NCBI GenBank assembly: GCA_028101095.1
Contig: JAOHKG010000006.1
Location: 1 to 48,652, forward strand
Length of the DNA: 48,652 bases
Direction of reading: 5' to 3'
Source of the DNA: Fidelibacterota bacterium
Lineage (GTDB): Bacteria; Fidelibacterota; Marinisomatia; Marinisomatales; UBA1611
The first letter of the stretch is position 1; each line of letters begins with the position of its first letter. The notes beneath the pieces were generated by a model. That model was not told where the DNA came from. It saw only the letters and a list, made by a program, of their open reading frames with translations, and made no database searches. Positions 29,637 through 38,873 of the stretch are shown here, piece by piece. The translations under genes and the position numbers were made by a program.

Positions 29637-30977
29637 ATGTTAATAAGAAGTATATCCGGAGTTAGAGGAATAACAGAAACCCACCTAACACCAGAATTAG
29701 CGGTTACATTTTCACAAGCATTAAATGAATTTTTACCAGAAGGTGCAATTATTACGGGAAGAGATAGTAGAGCTTCTGGGGACCGAATTCTTGCATCAAT
29801 GATTGATGAATTAGTGAGATTAGGAAGATCTATTATTCAATGTGACATTGTTCCAACACCAACTGTTCAGTTTATGGTTCATAGTACCGAAGCTATTGGT
29901 GGCTTAGTGGTAACAGCAAGTCATAATCCGGCCGAGTGGAATGGATTTAAATTTATAAGACAAGATAGTACTTTTTTTCATCCGGATGAGTGTGAGCAAC
30001 TATTCCAAATTGTTGATAAAATAGTTACCCCAAGGTTTAAGGGTGCACCTGGTATCGCTTGGAAAGATCAAAATGCTATCCAAAAACATGTGATCTCTTG
30101 TGTAAGCCTTAAATGTATTTCCTTGAATGATATTAGAAAAAAGAAATTTAAAATTGTTATAGATGCAGTTAATGGTGCAGGCTCAAATGCCTTACCAGCA
30201 CTTTTAGAATCACTAGGCTGTGATGTGGTTGAATTAAATTGTGAACCGAGTGGCATCTTTAATCGAGGTACTGAACCTCTCCCTGAAAATTTAGAAGACT
30301 TATCTAATGCTGTAATTCAACATGATGCAAATGCTGGGTTTGCAGTAGACCCAGATGCTGATCGTTTGGCCGTGGTTGATGAGAACGGTAAACCACTTGG
30401 AGAGGAATATACTCTTGTCCTAGCTGCCGATGGTTATATGAAAAATGTAAAAAAAGAAGATGAGACATTTGTTGTGAACTTATCTACATCGATGGCTCTA
30501 GAAAAGCTTAGTATTAAAAATAATATCAAAGTAGAGAGATCTGCTGTTGGGGAAATAAATGTCGTAAATAAAATGAATGAACTGTCCTCAAATTTTGGAG
30601 GAGAAGGTAATGGAGGAGTTATTTTAAGAGAGTCTCACTTAGGAAGAGATTCCCTTGTAGCGGCAACGATGGTCCTAAACCGAATGTCGCAGTCAGAAGA
30701 CCCCCTCAGCCAATTACACGCATCTCTACCTCAATTTCAAATAATTAAAGATAAAATCAGTTTAGAGGGAATTGATCCCAAAGTCTTAATTCATAAGGTT
30801 GAATCATTATTTAAAGAAGCCTCAAAATCAACAATCGATGGCATTAAATTTACTTGGGAAGATAAATGGGTTCATTTAAGGAAATCTAACACAGAACCTA
30901 TCATGCGAATATATGCGGAGGCTTCTGATCAAGAAAGTGCTTTGAGCTTAATTAAAAGCATCAAAGAGTTAATATAA
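29637..30977 (+). CDS. glmM: Phosphoglucosamine mutase / phosphomannomutase family protein
   Basis: RSISGVRGITE, GGLVVTASHNPAEWNGFKFI, DPDADRLAVVDENG; symbol less certain than family. Confidence 0.85.
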   Translation: MLIRSISGVRGITETHLTPELAVTFSQALNEFLPEGAIITGRDSRASGDRILASMIDELVRLGRSIIQCDIVPTPTVQFMVHSTEAIGGLVVTASHNPAEWNGFKFIRQDSTFFHPDECEQLFQIVDKIVTPRFKGAPGIAWKDQNAIQKHVISCVSLKCISLNDIRKKKFKIVIDAVNGAGSNALPALLESLGCDVVELNCEPSGIFNRGTEPLPENLEDLSNAVIQHDANAGFAVDPDADRLAVVDENGKPLGEEYTLVLAADGYMKNVKKEDETFVVNLSTSMALEKLSIKNNIKVERSAVGEINVVNKMNELSSNFGGEGNGGVILRESHLGRDSLVAATMVLNRMSQSEDPLSQLHASLPQFQIIKDKISLEGIDPKVLIHKVESLFKEASKSTIDGIKFTWEDKWVHLRKSNTEPIMRIYAEASDQESALSLIKSIKELI

Positions 30978-30995
30978 ACAAAGACATTATAAAAC

Positions 30996-32411
30996 ATGAA
31001 TGAAAATTTGAATACACCAGCAATAAAAAAAGGATCTGAACTTGAGCTAGAAATTGAGTCTCTTGCATATGGAGGAATGGGATTAGCTCGAAAAGAAAAT
31101 TTTGTTATTTTTGTAAAAGGTGCAATTCCAGGACAGAAAGTTTTAGCTAAAATATATAAGAAAAAAAGTGGTTTTGCGGAGGCAAGAGTATTAACCCTTC
31201 TAACTGAATCCTCCAATGCAGTTGAAGTTAAATGTAACCATTACTACATATGTAGTAAAGTGCAGAGTTTGTCATATGATGAACAACTTAAAGAAAAATC
31301 AAACCAGGTAGAAGATGCATTCAGAAGACTCGGTGGCTTTTCTAATTTTGAACTTAGTGGGAAAGTTGGAGCTGAAAAGATTTTTAACTATCGGAATAAA
31401 ATGGAATTTACTTTTTCACCACATAGATGGGTACTTGATTCTGAACCAGAAGGTGTTAATAAATCATTTGCCTTAGGCTTACATATGACTGGTAGGTATG
31501 ATAAAATATTAGATATAAAAAACTGTCATATACAACCAGAGATAGGAAATAAGATTTTAGAAGTTGCAAGAGAGGTCTGCTTGTTAAATCCAGATCTAAA
31601 ACCATATGATCCAAAAACACATATAGGCTTTTTACGTTATTTAATGATTCGATATGGGGCGAATACGGACCAATTAATGATTAATATAGTTACATCCTAT
31701 AATGATTTAAATAAACTCTCACCACTTACTGATACATTACTTAAAAAAATACCTCAGATAACATCAATGGTAAATAATGTAAATACAAGAAAAGCGGATG
31801 TAGCTTTTGGAGAGTATGAGACATTAATTTTTGGGAATCCATATATTGAAGAAAAAATTGGGAATCTTACATTTGAAATTTCTGCAAATTCATTTTTTCA
31901 AACAAATACTTATCAAGGTTTGAAATTATATCAAGAAGTAGAAAAAGCAGCTCAACTTACGGGGAATGAAGTAATCTTTGATCTATATTGTGGGACTGGA
32001 ACAATCGGCCTTTTTCTTGCGAAAAAAGCGAAAGAAATATATGGGTTTGAAGTTATCCGCTCTTCTCTTGAGGATGCAGAAAAAAATGCTGAAAAGAACA
32101 AAGTAGAAAATATATTTTTTCTAAAATCAAATTTAGACACGTTTTTTAAGTCAGGTCAATTATCAAGGAAAATCCCTAAACCAGATGTTGTAATTGTTGA
32201 CCCACCACGTGCAGGAATGCACCCTGATATGACAAATTATTTACATAAATTTAAAGCAAAGAAAATTATTTATGTTTCGTGTAACCCAACCACTCAAGCT
32301 AGAGATGCTAAAATATTAGCAGAAAAAGGTTATGCTATAGAAAAAGCAACGATGGTTGATATGTTTCCTCATACTCCCCATATTGAAACGGTTATTTTAT
32401 TTTCTAAATAA
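30996..32411 (+). CDS. rlmD: 23S rRNA (uracil-5-)-methyltransferase, RlmD/TrmA family
   Basis: N-terminal TRAM-like domain; FQTNTYQGLKLY, FDLYCGTGTIGLFLA, IVDPPRAGMHPDM, IIYVSCNPTTQARDA. Confidence 0.9.
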   Translation: MNENLNTPAIKKGSELELEIESLAYGGMGLARKENFVIFVKGAIPGQKVLAKIYKKKSGFAEARVLTLLTESSNAVEVKCNHYYICSKVQSLSYDEQLKEKSNQVEDAFRRLGGFSNFELSGKVGAEKIFNYRNKMEFTFSPHRWVLDSEPEGVNKSFALGLHMTGRYDKILDIKNCHIQPEIGNKILEVAREVCLLNPDLKPYDPKTHIGFLRYLMIRYGANTDQLMINIVTSYNDLNKLSPLTDTLLKKIPQITSMVNNVNTRKADVAFGEYETLIFGNPYIEEKIGNLTFEISANSFFQTNTYQGLKLYQEVEKAAQLTGNEVIFDLYCGTGTIGLFLAKKAKEIYGFEVIRSSLEDAEKNAEKNKVENIFFLKSNLDTFFKSGQLSRKIPKPDVVIVDPPRAGMHPDMTNYLHKFKAKKIIYVSCNPTTQARDAKILAEKGYAIEKATMVDMFPHTPHIETVILFSK

Positions 32412-32425
32412 TTATTTCTAAAAAA

Positions 32426-34666
32426 CTAATTATTAGTAGGCTTCGGTAAAATTAGACATAGTGCAGGAAGTAAAGTGAGATCACAAGTAAGTGCACAGGC
32501 TATCATACTTGCAGCGAGTAGTCCAAATTGGTAAGTTGGTAAAAAAGCAGATAAAAATAAGATAGAAAACCCACCAACTAGCACACTACTTGTTATCATC
32601 AATGCCGACCCCGTATTTTTAATAGTTTCTTGGATTGCTTCGCGCTTATTTAATCCATTTGAGAGCTCTTTCCTGTATCTTAAAAGAAAATGAAGACTAT
32701 CATCAACCGCGATGCCTAAAGCCACCGAAAATGTCATGGCTGTTGGAGGCCGAATTGAAATTCCAAGCCATGAGAGGATACCTAAGACTGTAAAAATAGG
32801 AATAAGGTTGGTTACTAAACTTGCGAAAAGCATTGATTTTGAACGAAACATAAATGCCATAATTATTGCGATTAGACCAATTGCAATACTCAGGCTATCA
32901 ACCAAAGATTTGACTAAATAGTTATTTGTTTTTAAGGCAACCACAGTCGTCCCTGTATATTCAATTGACAAGTGTTTTGGTAAGGTAAGAGCTAGTGAAT
33001 CAAGTCTTTTATATAAAATTTCCATTTTTGAAGATGTTTTATTCTCGATTAAGCCAGATATTCTTAATGTGGTGTTATTAGCATTTAATAATTTTAGCTC
33101 TTGTTGATTTTGATCTTGTGCAATTTGATCAAGTATTTCTTGATTGTACAACTTATCTTTGTCATTCCTGATTCTTTTTATGGATGTTATCAAATCATTA
33201 ATTGAAAAAAAACGACTTTCTTTTAAATTATTATTTAGGAGAGTCTGGATTTTTTTTAAATAAGAAAGATTCTCATTATCAGTAATTTTTTTTATACCGC
33301 TTAAATTATTTGGATTTAATTTCAGTAAAACTTCAAATGGCAAGACTCCTCCAAAATGTTTTTCTGTAAGTTTTAAATCCTGGTAAAGTTTATTCTCAGG
33401 TCTTAAATCATCCATTAATGAAGAGTCAGTAGACAAGTCCTTAATTTTAAAAATAGCTGTCCCCGATATTAAAATTGGAATAAGAATAAAAGCCCATGGG
33501 TTTTTTGGGATAGTTCTTGATAGCCAATTTAGCAAAGGTGAAAAAGACCGATTCGCTGGATAATCTAGCCGATTTAACAAAATGATCCCCGATGGAACAA
33601 CGATTATAGATATAATCCATGCAATCATTACTCCGCAAGCTATTTCAAGTCCGAATTCTTGAAGAATTTTTATGCTTGTAGATGTTAAGGCTAGGAAACC
33701 TATAGATGTTGTTATGCTCGTTAAAAAAATCACTTTAAACATTTGCGTTACTGTTTCATGCATAGCCTCAGCAGGATCCAAATTCTTATTAAATAGTTTT
33801 TCTCTGAAATAAGCTTGTATATGGATTGCATCACCAATACCAATTATGAATAGTAGAGTTGGAACAATATATGTCATAATATTTATATCAAGCCCAACTA
33901 GTCCCATAAACCCTAAAAGCCAAATCACAGTTATAATCACAGTTATAATAGGTAGAAAAACATTAACCCAATTCTTAAATAAAAAACTTAAAATACAAAT
34001 TAATAATATTGCAATTGGTGGTAAAAATAAAAAGTTATCTCTTACCATGTATTTAACATATTCAGTTCTTAAAACAGAAACACCTGAATAAGTCCATTCT
34101 GGAGATGTTTTTAAAGTTAGTACTTTTATTCTTTCTAATATTTCTGAGCGAGCTTGATGATTATTTACATTATCATTCAAGCTTAAAATGATAGATCCAT
34201 ATTCAAGATTTTTTGATAAGATACGTGAACCAATAGAAGGATCAGTTTGTATATACTTAAGCTTTAATAAAAGGCTATCGTGATTCCAGTTATCTTTGGT
34301 TCCATTTATTTTCCCAAGCCAGGCTTTCTCATCTAGGTCACTTATACTGAAAATTGAAATAATACTATTAACACCTTTTATTTCATCTATATCGTATATT
34401 AATGATTCTAATTCTTGATATAGTGTTTGGTCGAGGTAATCAATGGGTTTGTAAATAAGTGAAATAATATTATCTTCGCGACCGAATTCTTCTCGAAAAG
34501 AAAAATATTTTTCCACATTAGGATCTTTTTTTGAGAATAAATGTTCTATAGAAAAATCGATTTTAAGATTTGGTATAAAGAAGGACCAAAATAAGGTAAC
34601 CATAAAAACAATAATTAATGTTTTCTGTGGTTTAGCAATAATGTAACGAGAAAATCTAGAGACCAT
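32426..34666 (-). CDS. RND superfamily (MMPL-type) exporter
   Basis: 746 aa, two 6-TM repeats separated by soluble loops; GIGDAIHIQAYFREK and ALGIAVDDSLHFLLRYRKE. Confidence 0.92.
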   Translation of the reverse strand: MVSRFSRYIIAKPQKTLIIVFMVTLFWSFFIPNLKIDFSIEHLFSKKDPNVEKYFSFREEFGREDNIISLIYKPIDYLDQTLYQELESLIYDIDEIKGVNSIISIFSISDLDEKAWLGKINGTKDNWNHDSLLLKLKYIQTDPSIGSRILSKNLEYGSIILSLNDNVNNHQARSEILERIKVLTLKTSPEWTYSGVSVLRTEYVKYMVRDNFLFLPPIAILLICILSFLFKNWVNVFLPIITVIITVIWLLGFMGLVGLDINIMTYIVPTLLFIIGIGDAIHIQAYFREKLFNKNLDPAEAMHETVTQMFKVIFLTSITTSIGFLALTSTSIKILQEFGLEIACGVMIAWIISIIVVPSGIILLNRLDYPANRSFSPLLNWLSRTIPKNPWAFILIPILISGTAIFKIKDLSTDSSLMDDLRPENKLYQDLKLTEKHFGGVLPFEVLLKLNPNNLSGIKKITDNENLSYLKKIQTLLNNNLKESRFFSINDLITSIKRIRNDKDKLYNQEILDQIAQDQNQQELKLLNANNTTLRISGLIENKTSSKMEILYKRLDSLALTLPKHLSIEYTGTTVVALKTNNYLVKSLVDSLSIAIGLIAIIMAFMFRSKSMLFASLVTNLIPIFTVLGILSWLGISIRPPTAMTFSVALGIAVDDSLHFLLRYRKELSNGLNKREAIQETIKNTGSALMITSSVLVGGFSILFLSAFLPTYQFGLLAASMIACALTCDLTLLPALCLILPKPTNN

Positions 34667-34699
34667 GTGACGTTTTTATTATAAAGTTATTAAAAAGGA

Positions 34700-34705
34700 T
34701 ATAAT
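34700..34705 (+). promoter_or_regulatory. Candidate -10 element (TATAAT) upstream of valS
   Basis: AAGGATATAATACATT in the divergent MMPL/valS intergenic region; no clear -35. Confidence 0.3.
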
Positions 34706-34720
34706 ACATTTAAAGAATAC

Positions 34721-34776
34721 ATTAATTGGCTAGTAATAATCAAACTTCAATGAAGATAATTTTAAAGCCAATTGAT
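34721..34776 (+). promoter_or_regulatory. Inverted repeat / structured leader candidate upstream of valS
   Basis: ATTAATTGGCT (34721-34731) pairs with AGCCAATTGAT (34766-34776), 11 bp with one G-T; inner CTTC-AAT-GAAG hairpin (34745-34755). Confidence 0.5.
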
Positions 34777-34889
34777 GGTTAGAAATAAAAGTAAATTGTA
34801 ATATCATTTAGAATGAAAGGTTCTTTTAAATAACGTAAAATTAGATGAATATATTTCAAACATTTTAATAAAAACCTTTAAGCAATAGT

Positions 34890-37517
34890 ATGGCAGATTT
34901 AGAAAAAGTATATAACCCGACCCATGTAGAAGATAAGTGGTACTCACATTGGATGGATAAGGACTATTTTTCTGCTGATCCAAACTCAGAGAAAGAGCCT
35001 TATACAATAGTCATACCACCGCCTAATGTTACTGGAATGTTAACAGTTGGTCATGTCCTTAATAATACAATACAAGATATTCTAATTAGAAAAGCAAGGA
35101 TGGAAGGCAAAGAAGCTTGTTGGATTCCCGGAACAGACCATGCTTCAATTGCAACTGAGTCTAAAGTTGTATCGATGTTAAAAGAAAAAGGTATAAGTAA
35201 GAATGATTTGTCGAGAGATGAATTTCTGGAACATGCTTGGGAATGGAAACAAAAGTATGGTGGTATTATAATTCAGCAACTTAAGAAGCTTGGTTGCTCG
35301 TGCGATTGGGAGAAAGAACGATTTACAATGGATGAAAGTTATACCAAATCTGTTTTAACCGCTTTTGTTGAGCTTTATAATAAAGGTCTGATTTATAAAG
35401 GGCACAGGCTAGTTAACTGGTGCCCCATTTCCAAGTCTGCCATTAGTGATGAAGAGGTTTTTCACAGAGAAAAAAACGGAAGTTTATGGTACCTTCGTTA
35501 TAATGTTAAAGACTCGAATGAATATGTTATCGTAGCTACAACGCGACCTGAAACTATGCTCGGCGACACTGCTGTTGCTGTTAACCCGAACGATTTAAGA
35601 TATAAGCATCTAAAAGGAGAAAAAATATTGCTTCCAATAGTAGGACGAGAAATTCCTATTATTTTCGATGATTATGTTGATCCTGATTTTGGTACAGGAT
35701 GTGTCAAAATTACCCCGGCACATGATCCAAATGATTTTTTGATTTATAAAAATCATGATTTAGATATCATAAATATAATGAATGATGATGCTACCTTAAA
35801 TCAAAATGTACCCGAATCATACACGGGTTTATCAAGAGAAGAGGGAAGAGAAAAAGTAATAAAAGACCTCAAAGTATTAGGTCTATTACATAAAACAGAG
35901 GATTATTTAAATAAAGTAGGTTATTCTGAAAGGGGTGGAGTTCCGATTGAACCTTATTTATCAGATCAATGGTTTATGAAAATGGATGTGTTGGCAAAAC
36001 CAGCGATTGCTGCTGTGGAAGATAAAAAAATACAATTTCATCCGAGTCATTGGACAAAAACATATAACCATTGGATGGAAGATATAAAAGATTGGTGCAT
36101 TAGTCGTCAATTATGGTGGGGGCACCAAATTCCAGTCTGGTATCTTAAAAAGGATAAAAGTGTCATTCATGTTTCTGTGGAAGGTCCAGATGATGTTGAA
36201 AATTGGGTTCAAGATCCAGATGTATTAGATACTTGGGCTAGCTCATGGCTTTGGCCAATTGCTGTACATTCATGGCCAGAAGAGAGTAAAAGTTTAAGTA
36301 AATTTTATCCAACAAATACCCTTGTTACTGGACCTGACATTATCTTTTTTTGGGTTGCTAGAATGATAATAACGGGTTATGAGTTTCAAAAAGAGTTACC
36401 ATTCAAAGATGTCTATTTCACTTCTATCCTTAGAGATAAGACAGGGAAAAAACTTAGTAAGTCTTTGGGTAATTCTCCGGACCCATTTGATTTATTTGAG
36501 AAATTTGGAACAGATGCAGTTCGCTTTGGAGTAATGCTAATGTCGCCACAGGGTTCAGACGTTTTATTCTCCGAAGATAGGCTGGAAATTGGTCGGAATT
36601 TCATGAATAAGTTGTGGAACGCTTGTCGATTTGTAGATATGAACATTCCAAGAGGATGGGACTATAGAACGGAGCTGTTAGAGAGCAATCTAAATATTTC
36701 AGAAAAATGGATTTTAAGCCGTTTAACAAAAACGATAGAAAACTATAATCATCAATTAGATAGATTCCATTTTAATGAAGCCGCTAAAGTCTTATATGAT
36801 TTTACGTGGAATGACTTTTGTGATTGGTATGTTGAAATTGCAAAATTAAGTTTTTACGGGGAAGACTCATTAAAGGCAGATACTGCTCGATTAGTTTCAA
36901 TTAAATGCCTTCAAACAATTCTAAAACTTTTACACCCATATGCTCCATTTATTACGGAAGAATTATGGCAGAATTTTAAACCTAAAAATGCGAGTGATTT
37001 AATTATTACTCAATGGCCAAGTCCAATTGATTATCACAATGATAAAATAGAACTAGAGATTTCAGCTCTTAAAAATATCATCACAGCAATTAGAGGTGTT
37101 CGAAGTCGTATGAATATCCCAAATTCGAAGCCCATTAATATTTATGTCAAGTGTGATAAAGAAAAAGAAAACTTTTTATCCCGTCAAATGAGCTTATTGA
37201 AAAATTTTACCGCAGCTGAAAAAGTATTTATTGATCAAAATACTAAGAAGCCTGCTAACTCTGCAACTGTTATTTCGAATGGAATAGAATTCTATGTCCC
37301 TCTTAAAGGGTTGGTTGACCTTGAAAAAGAAAAAAAGCGGATGAAAAAAAGACTCGACGAGATAGAGAAATTATTAAATTCAATCAGTGGTAAACTATCT
37401 AACCAAAATTTTCTTGATAGGGCACCTGAAGAGGTTATATCAAGAGAAAAGAATAATCAAGAGATGCTAACTGAAGAGAATGAAAAGCTCATCGCAAACC
37501 TGGAGATTTTTGAATGA
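34890..37517 (+). CDS. valS: Valyl-tRNA synthetase
   Basis: PPPNVTGMLTVGHVLNNTIQDILIR, GTDHASIATE, GKKLSKSLGNSPDP; 875 aa with C-terminal coiled coil. Confidence 0.98.
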   Translation: MADLEKVYNPTHVEDKWYSHWMDKDYFSADPNSEKEPYTIVIPPPNVTGMLTVGHVLNNTIQDILIRKARMEGKEACWIPGTDHASIATESKVVSMLKEKGISKNDLSRDEFLEHAWEWKQKYGGIIIQQLKKLGCSCDWEKERFTMDESYTKSVLTAFVELYNKGLIYKGHRLVNWCPISKSAISDEEVFHREKNGSLWYLRYNVKDSNEYVIVATTRPETMLGDTAVAVNPNDLRYKHLKGEKILLPIVGREIPIIFDDYVDPDFGTGCVKITPAHDPNDFLIYKNHDLDIINIMNDDATLNQNVPESYTGLSREEGREKVIKDLKVLGLLHKTEDYLNKVGYSERGGVPIEPYLSDQWFMKMDVLAKPAIAAVEDKKIQFHPSHWTKTYNHWMEDIKDWCISRQLWWGHQIPVWYLKKDKSVIHVSVEGPDDVENWVQDPDVLDTWASSWLWPIAVHSWPEESKSLSKFYPTNTLVTGPDIIFFWVARMIITGYEFQKELPFKDVYFTSILRDKTGKKLSKSLGNSPDPFDLFEKFGTDAVRFGVMLMSPQGSDVLFSEDRLEIGRNFMNKLWNACRFVDMNIPRGWDYRTELLESNLNISEKWILSRLTKTIENYNHQLDRFHFNEAAKVLYDFTWNDFCDWYVEIAKLSFYGEDSLKADTARLVSIKCLQTILKLLHPYAPFITEELWQNFKPKNASDLIITQWPSPIDYHNDKIELEISALKNIITAIRGVRSRMNIPNSKPINIYVKCDKEKENFLSRQMSLLKNFTAAEKVFIDQNTKKPANSATVISNGIEFYVPLKGLVDLEKEKKRMKKRLDEIEKLLNSISGKLSNQNFLDRAPEEVISREKNNQEMLTEENEKLIANLEIFE

Positions 37518-38854
37518 AACTTTTGTACATAATAATTTTATCAGCTTTTTTATTTTGTCAATCTGATGATGCAACTCTTACAATTTATAAAGATGGAACT
37601 GCCCTTATAAAGCAACCGGTTGGCTGGTCAATTCCTTCCGGACTAAGCTATATTACATGGAACAGCCTTCCAAGTGGGATCGACAAAGAAACTCCATTTC
37701 TAAATATTAATGGGGTCGATATTCTCTCTCAGCGTTTTAATAGTAATATTTTTACTGGAACAGGTTTTTTTAGTGATCTTAAAGGTGAACTTATTCAAGT
37801 TAAACCTAAGAATGGTAAATTAATAAAAGGAGTCCTATTAGAAATCAGTGCAGGATTCATAACGGTGAAGCACTCTTCTGGAATAATTACATTTAATAGG
37901 AATGAATTGGAATATTTAGGTAGCAAATATGATGAAGTTGATTTACCGACATTTGAACCTTTTTTATCTTGGGATCTAAAATCAAAATCAGCTAAAAATA
38001 TTGAAGGTGAATTAGTATATAAATCAAATAATTTTTCGTGGGCGACTGTTTACAGGTTGATCATGAAGAATGAGGAGAAAGGAGGGCTAATTGCAGAAGC
38101 AGTAATTTCGAATACTTCTGATATGGGTTTCGAATCTTCCAAAATTCAATTAGTGGAAGGTAATTTGAATAAACTTAGATCAAAAAGAAACACACCAGAG
38201 CGTTCAGGAAGATCTTTTTCGGCACTACAATTAGATGCGTCCAAATTAATGGAGTCAGAAGAACTTGGAGATTATCATATATATAGTTTAAACGGTACAC
38301 ATGATTTAGGGGCAAAAGAGAATATTACGGTTAGAATGTATGGGCCATTAGATGTAGGCTATAGTAAAAAATATGTTTTTGAAAATACTGAAAGACGACA
38401 AAAAGAAGAACCACTAGAGGTTCAACTTACAATGGAGAATATAGAGTCTAATGGTTTAGGTATCTCATTACCCGCAGGGAAAGTAGAAATGTATTCTTTT
38501 AAGCCAGGTACAGGGCTTGAATATATTGGCGCGGATAATATGGGCCAGGTGCCAAAAGGTCAATTTACTACACTTACATCCGGAAGAGCATTTGACGTTC
38601 TTGGTAATCGGAAAGTTTTAAATTATGATAGGCAGAGAAAAAGTGAAGAAGCTGTTATAGAAATAAGAGTCACAAATGGAAGAAATGAGGAAGTCGACGT
38701 TCTCCTGATCGAACATATTAATGGTGACTGGGTTATCAAAGATGAATCATTAAATTATCAGAAAAAAGATGCCTCAACTATCCAATTCCCCTTATCTCTT
38801 AATGCGGGTGAAACAAGAAGCATTTATTATACATACAGAAAAGAATGGAAGTAG
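37514..38854 (+). CDS. DUF4139 domain-containing protein
   Basis: N-terminal LTIYKDGTALIKQPVGWSIPSGLSYITWNSLPSGID; beta-rich C-terminus VEIRVTNGRNEEVDVLLIEHINGDWVIKD; overlaps valS by 4 nt. Confidence 0.8.
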   Translation: MKLLYIIILSAFLFCQSDDATLTIYKDGTALIKQPVGWSIPSGLSYITWNSLPSGIDKETPFLNINGVDILSQRFNSNIFTGTGFFSDLKGELIQVKPKNGKLIKGVLLEISAGFITVKHSSGIITFNRNELEYLGSKYDEVDLPTFEPFLSWDLKSKSAKNIEGELVYKSNNFSWATVYRLIMKNEEKGGLIAEAVISNTSDMGFESSKIQLVEGNLNKLRSKRNTPERSGRSFSALQLDASKLMESEELGDYHIYSLNGTHDLGAKENITVRMYGPLDVGYSKKYVFENTERRQKEEPLEVQLTMENIESNGLGISLPAGKVEMYSFKPGTGLEYIGADNMGQVPKGQFTTLTSGRAFDVLGNRKVLNYDRQRKSEEAVIEIRVTNGRNEEVDVLLIEHINGDWVIKDESLNYQKKDASTIQFPLSLNAGETRSIYYTYRKEWK

Positions 38855-38873
38855 ATGACTAAGGTTTAATTCT

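Noticed and set aside
30929-31216. 95-aa minus-strand ORF spanning the glmM/rlmD junction
   Set aside because: Antisense to two conserved genes
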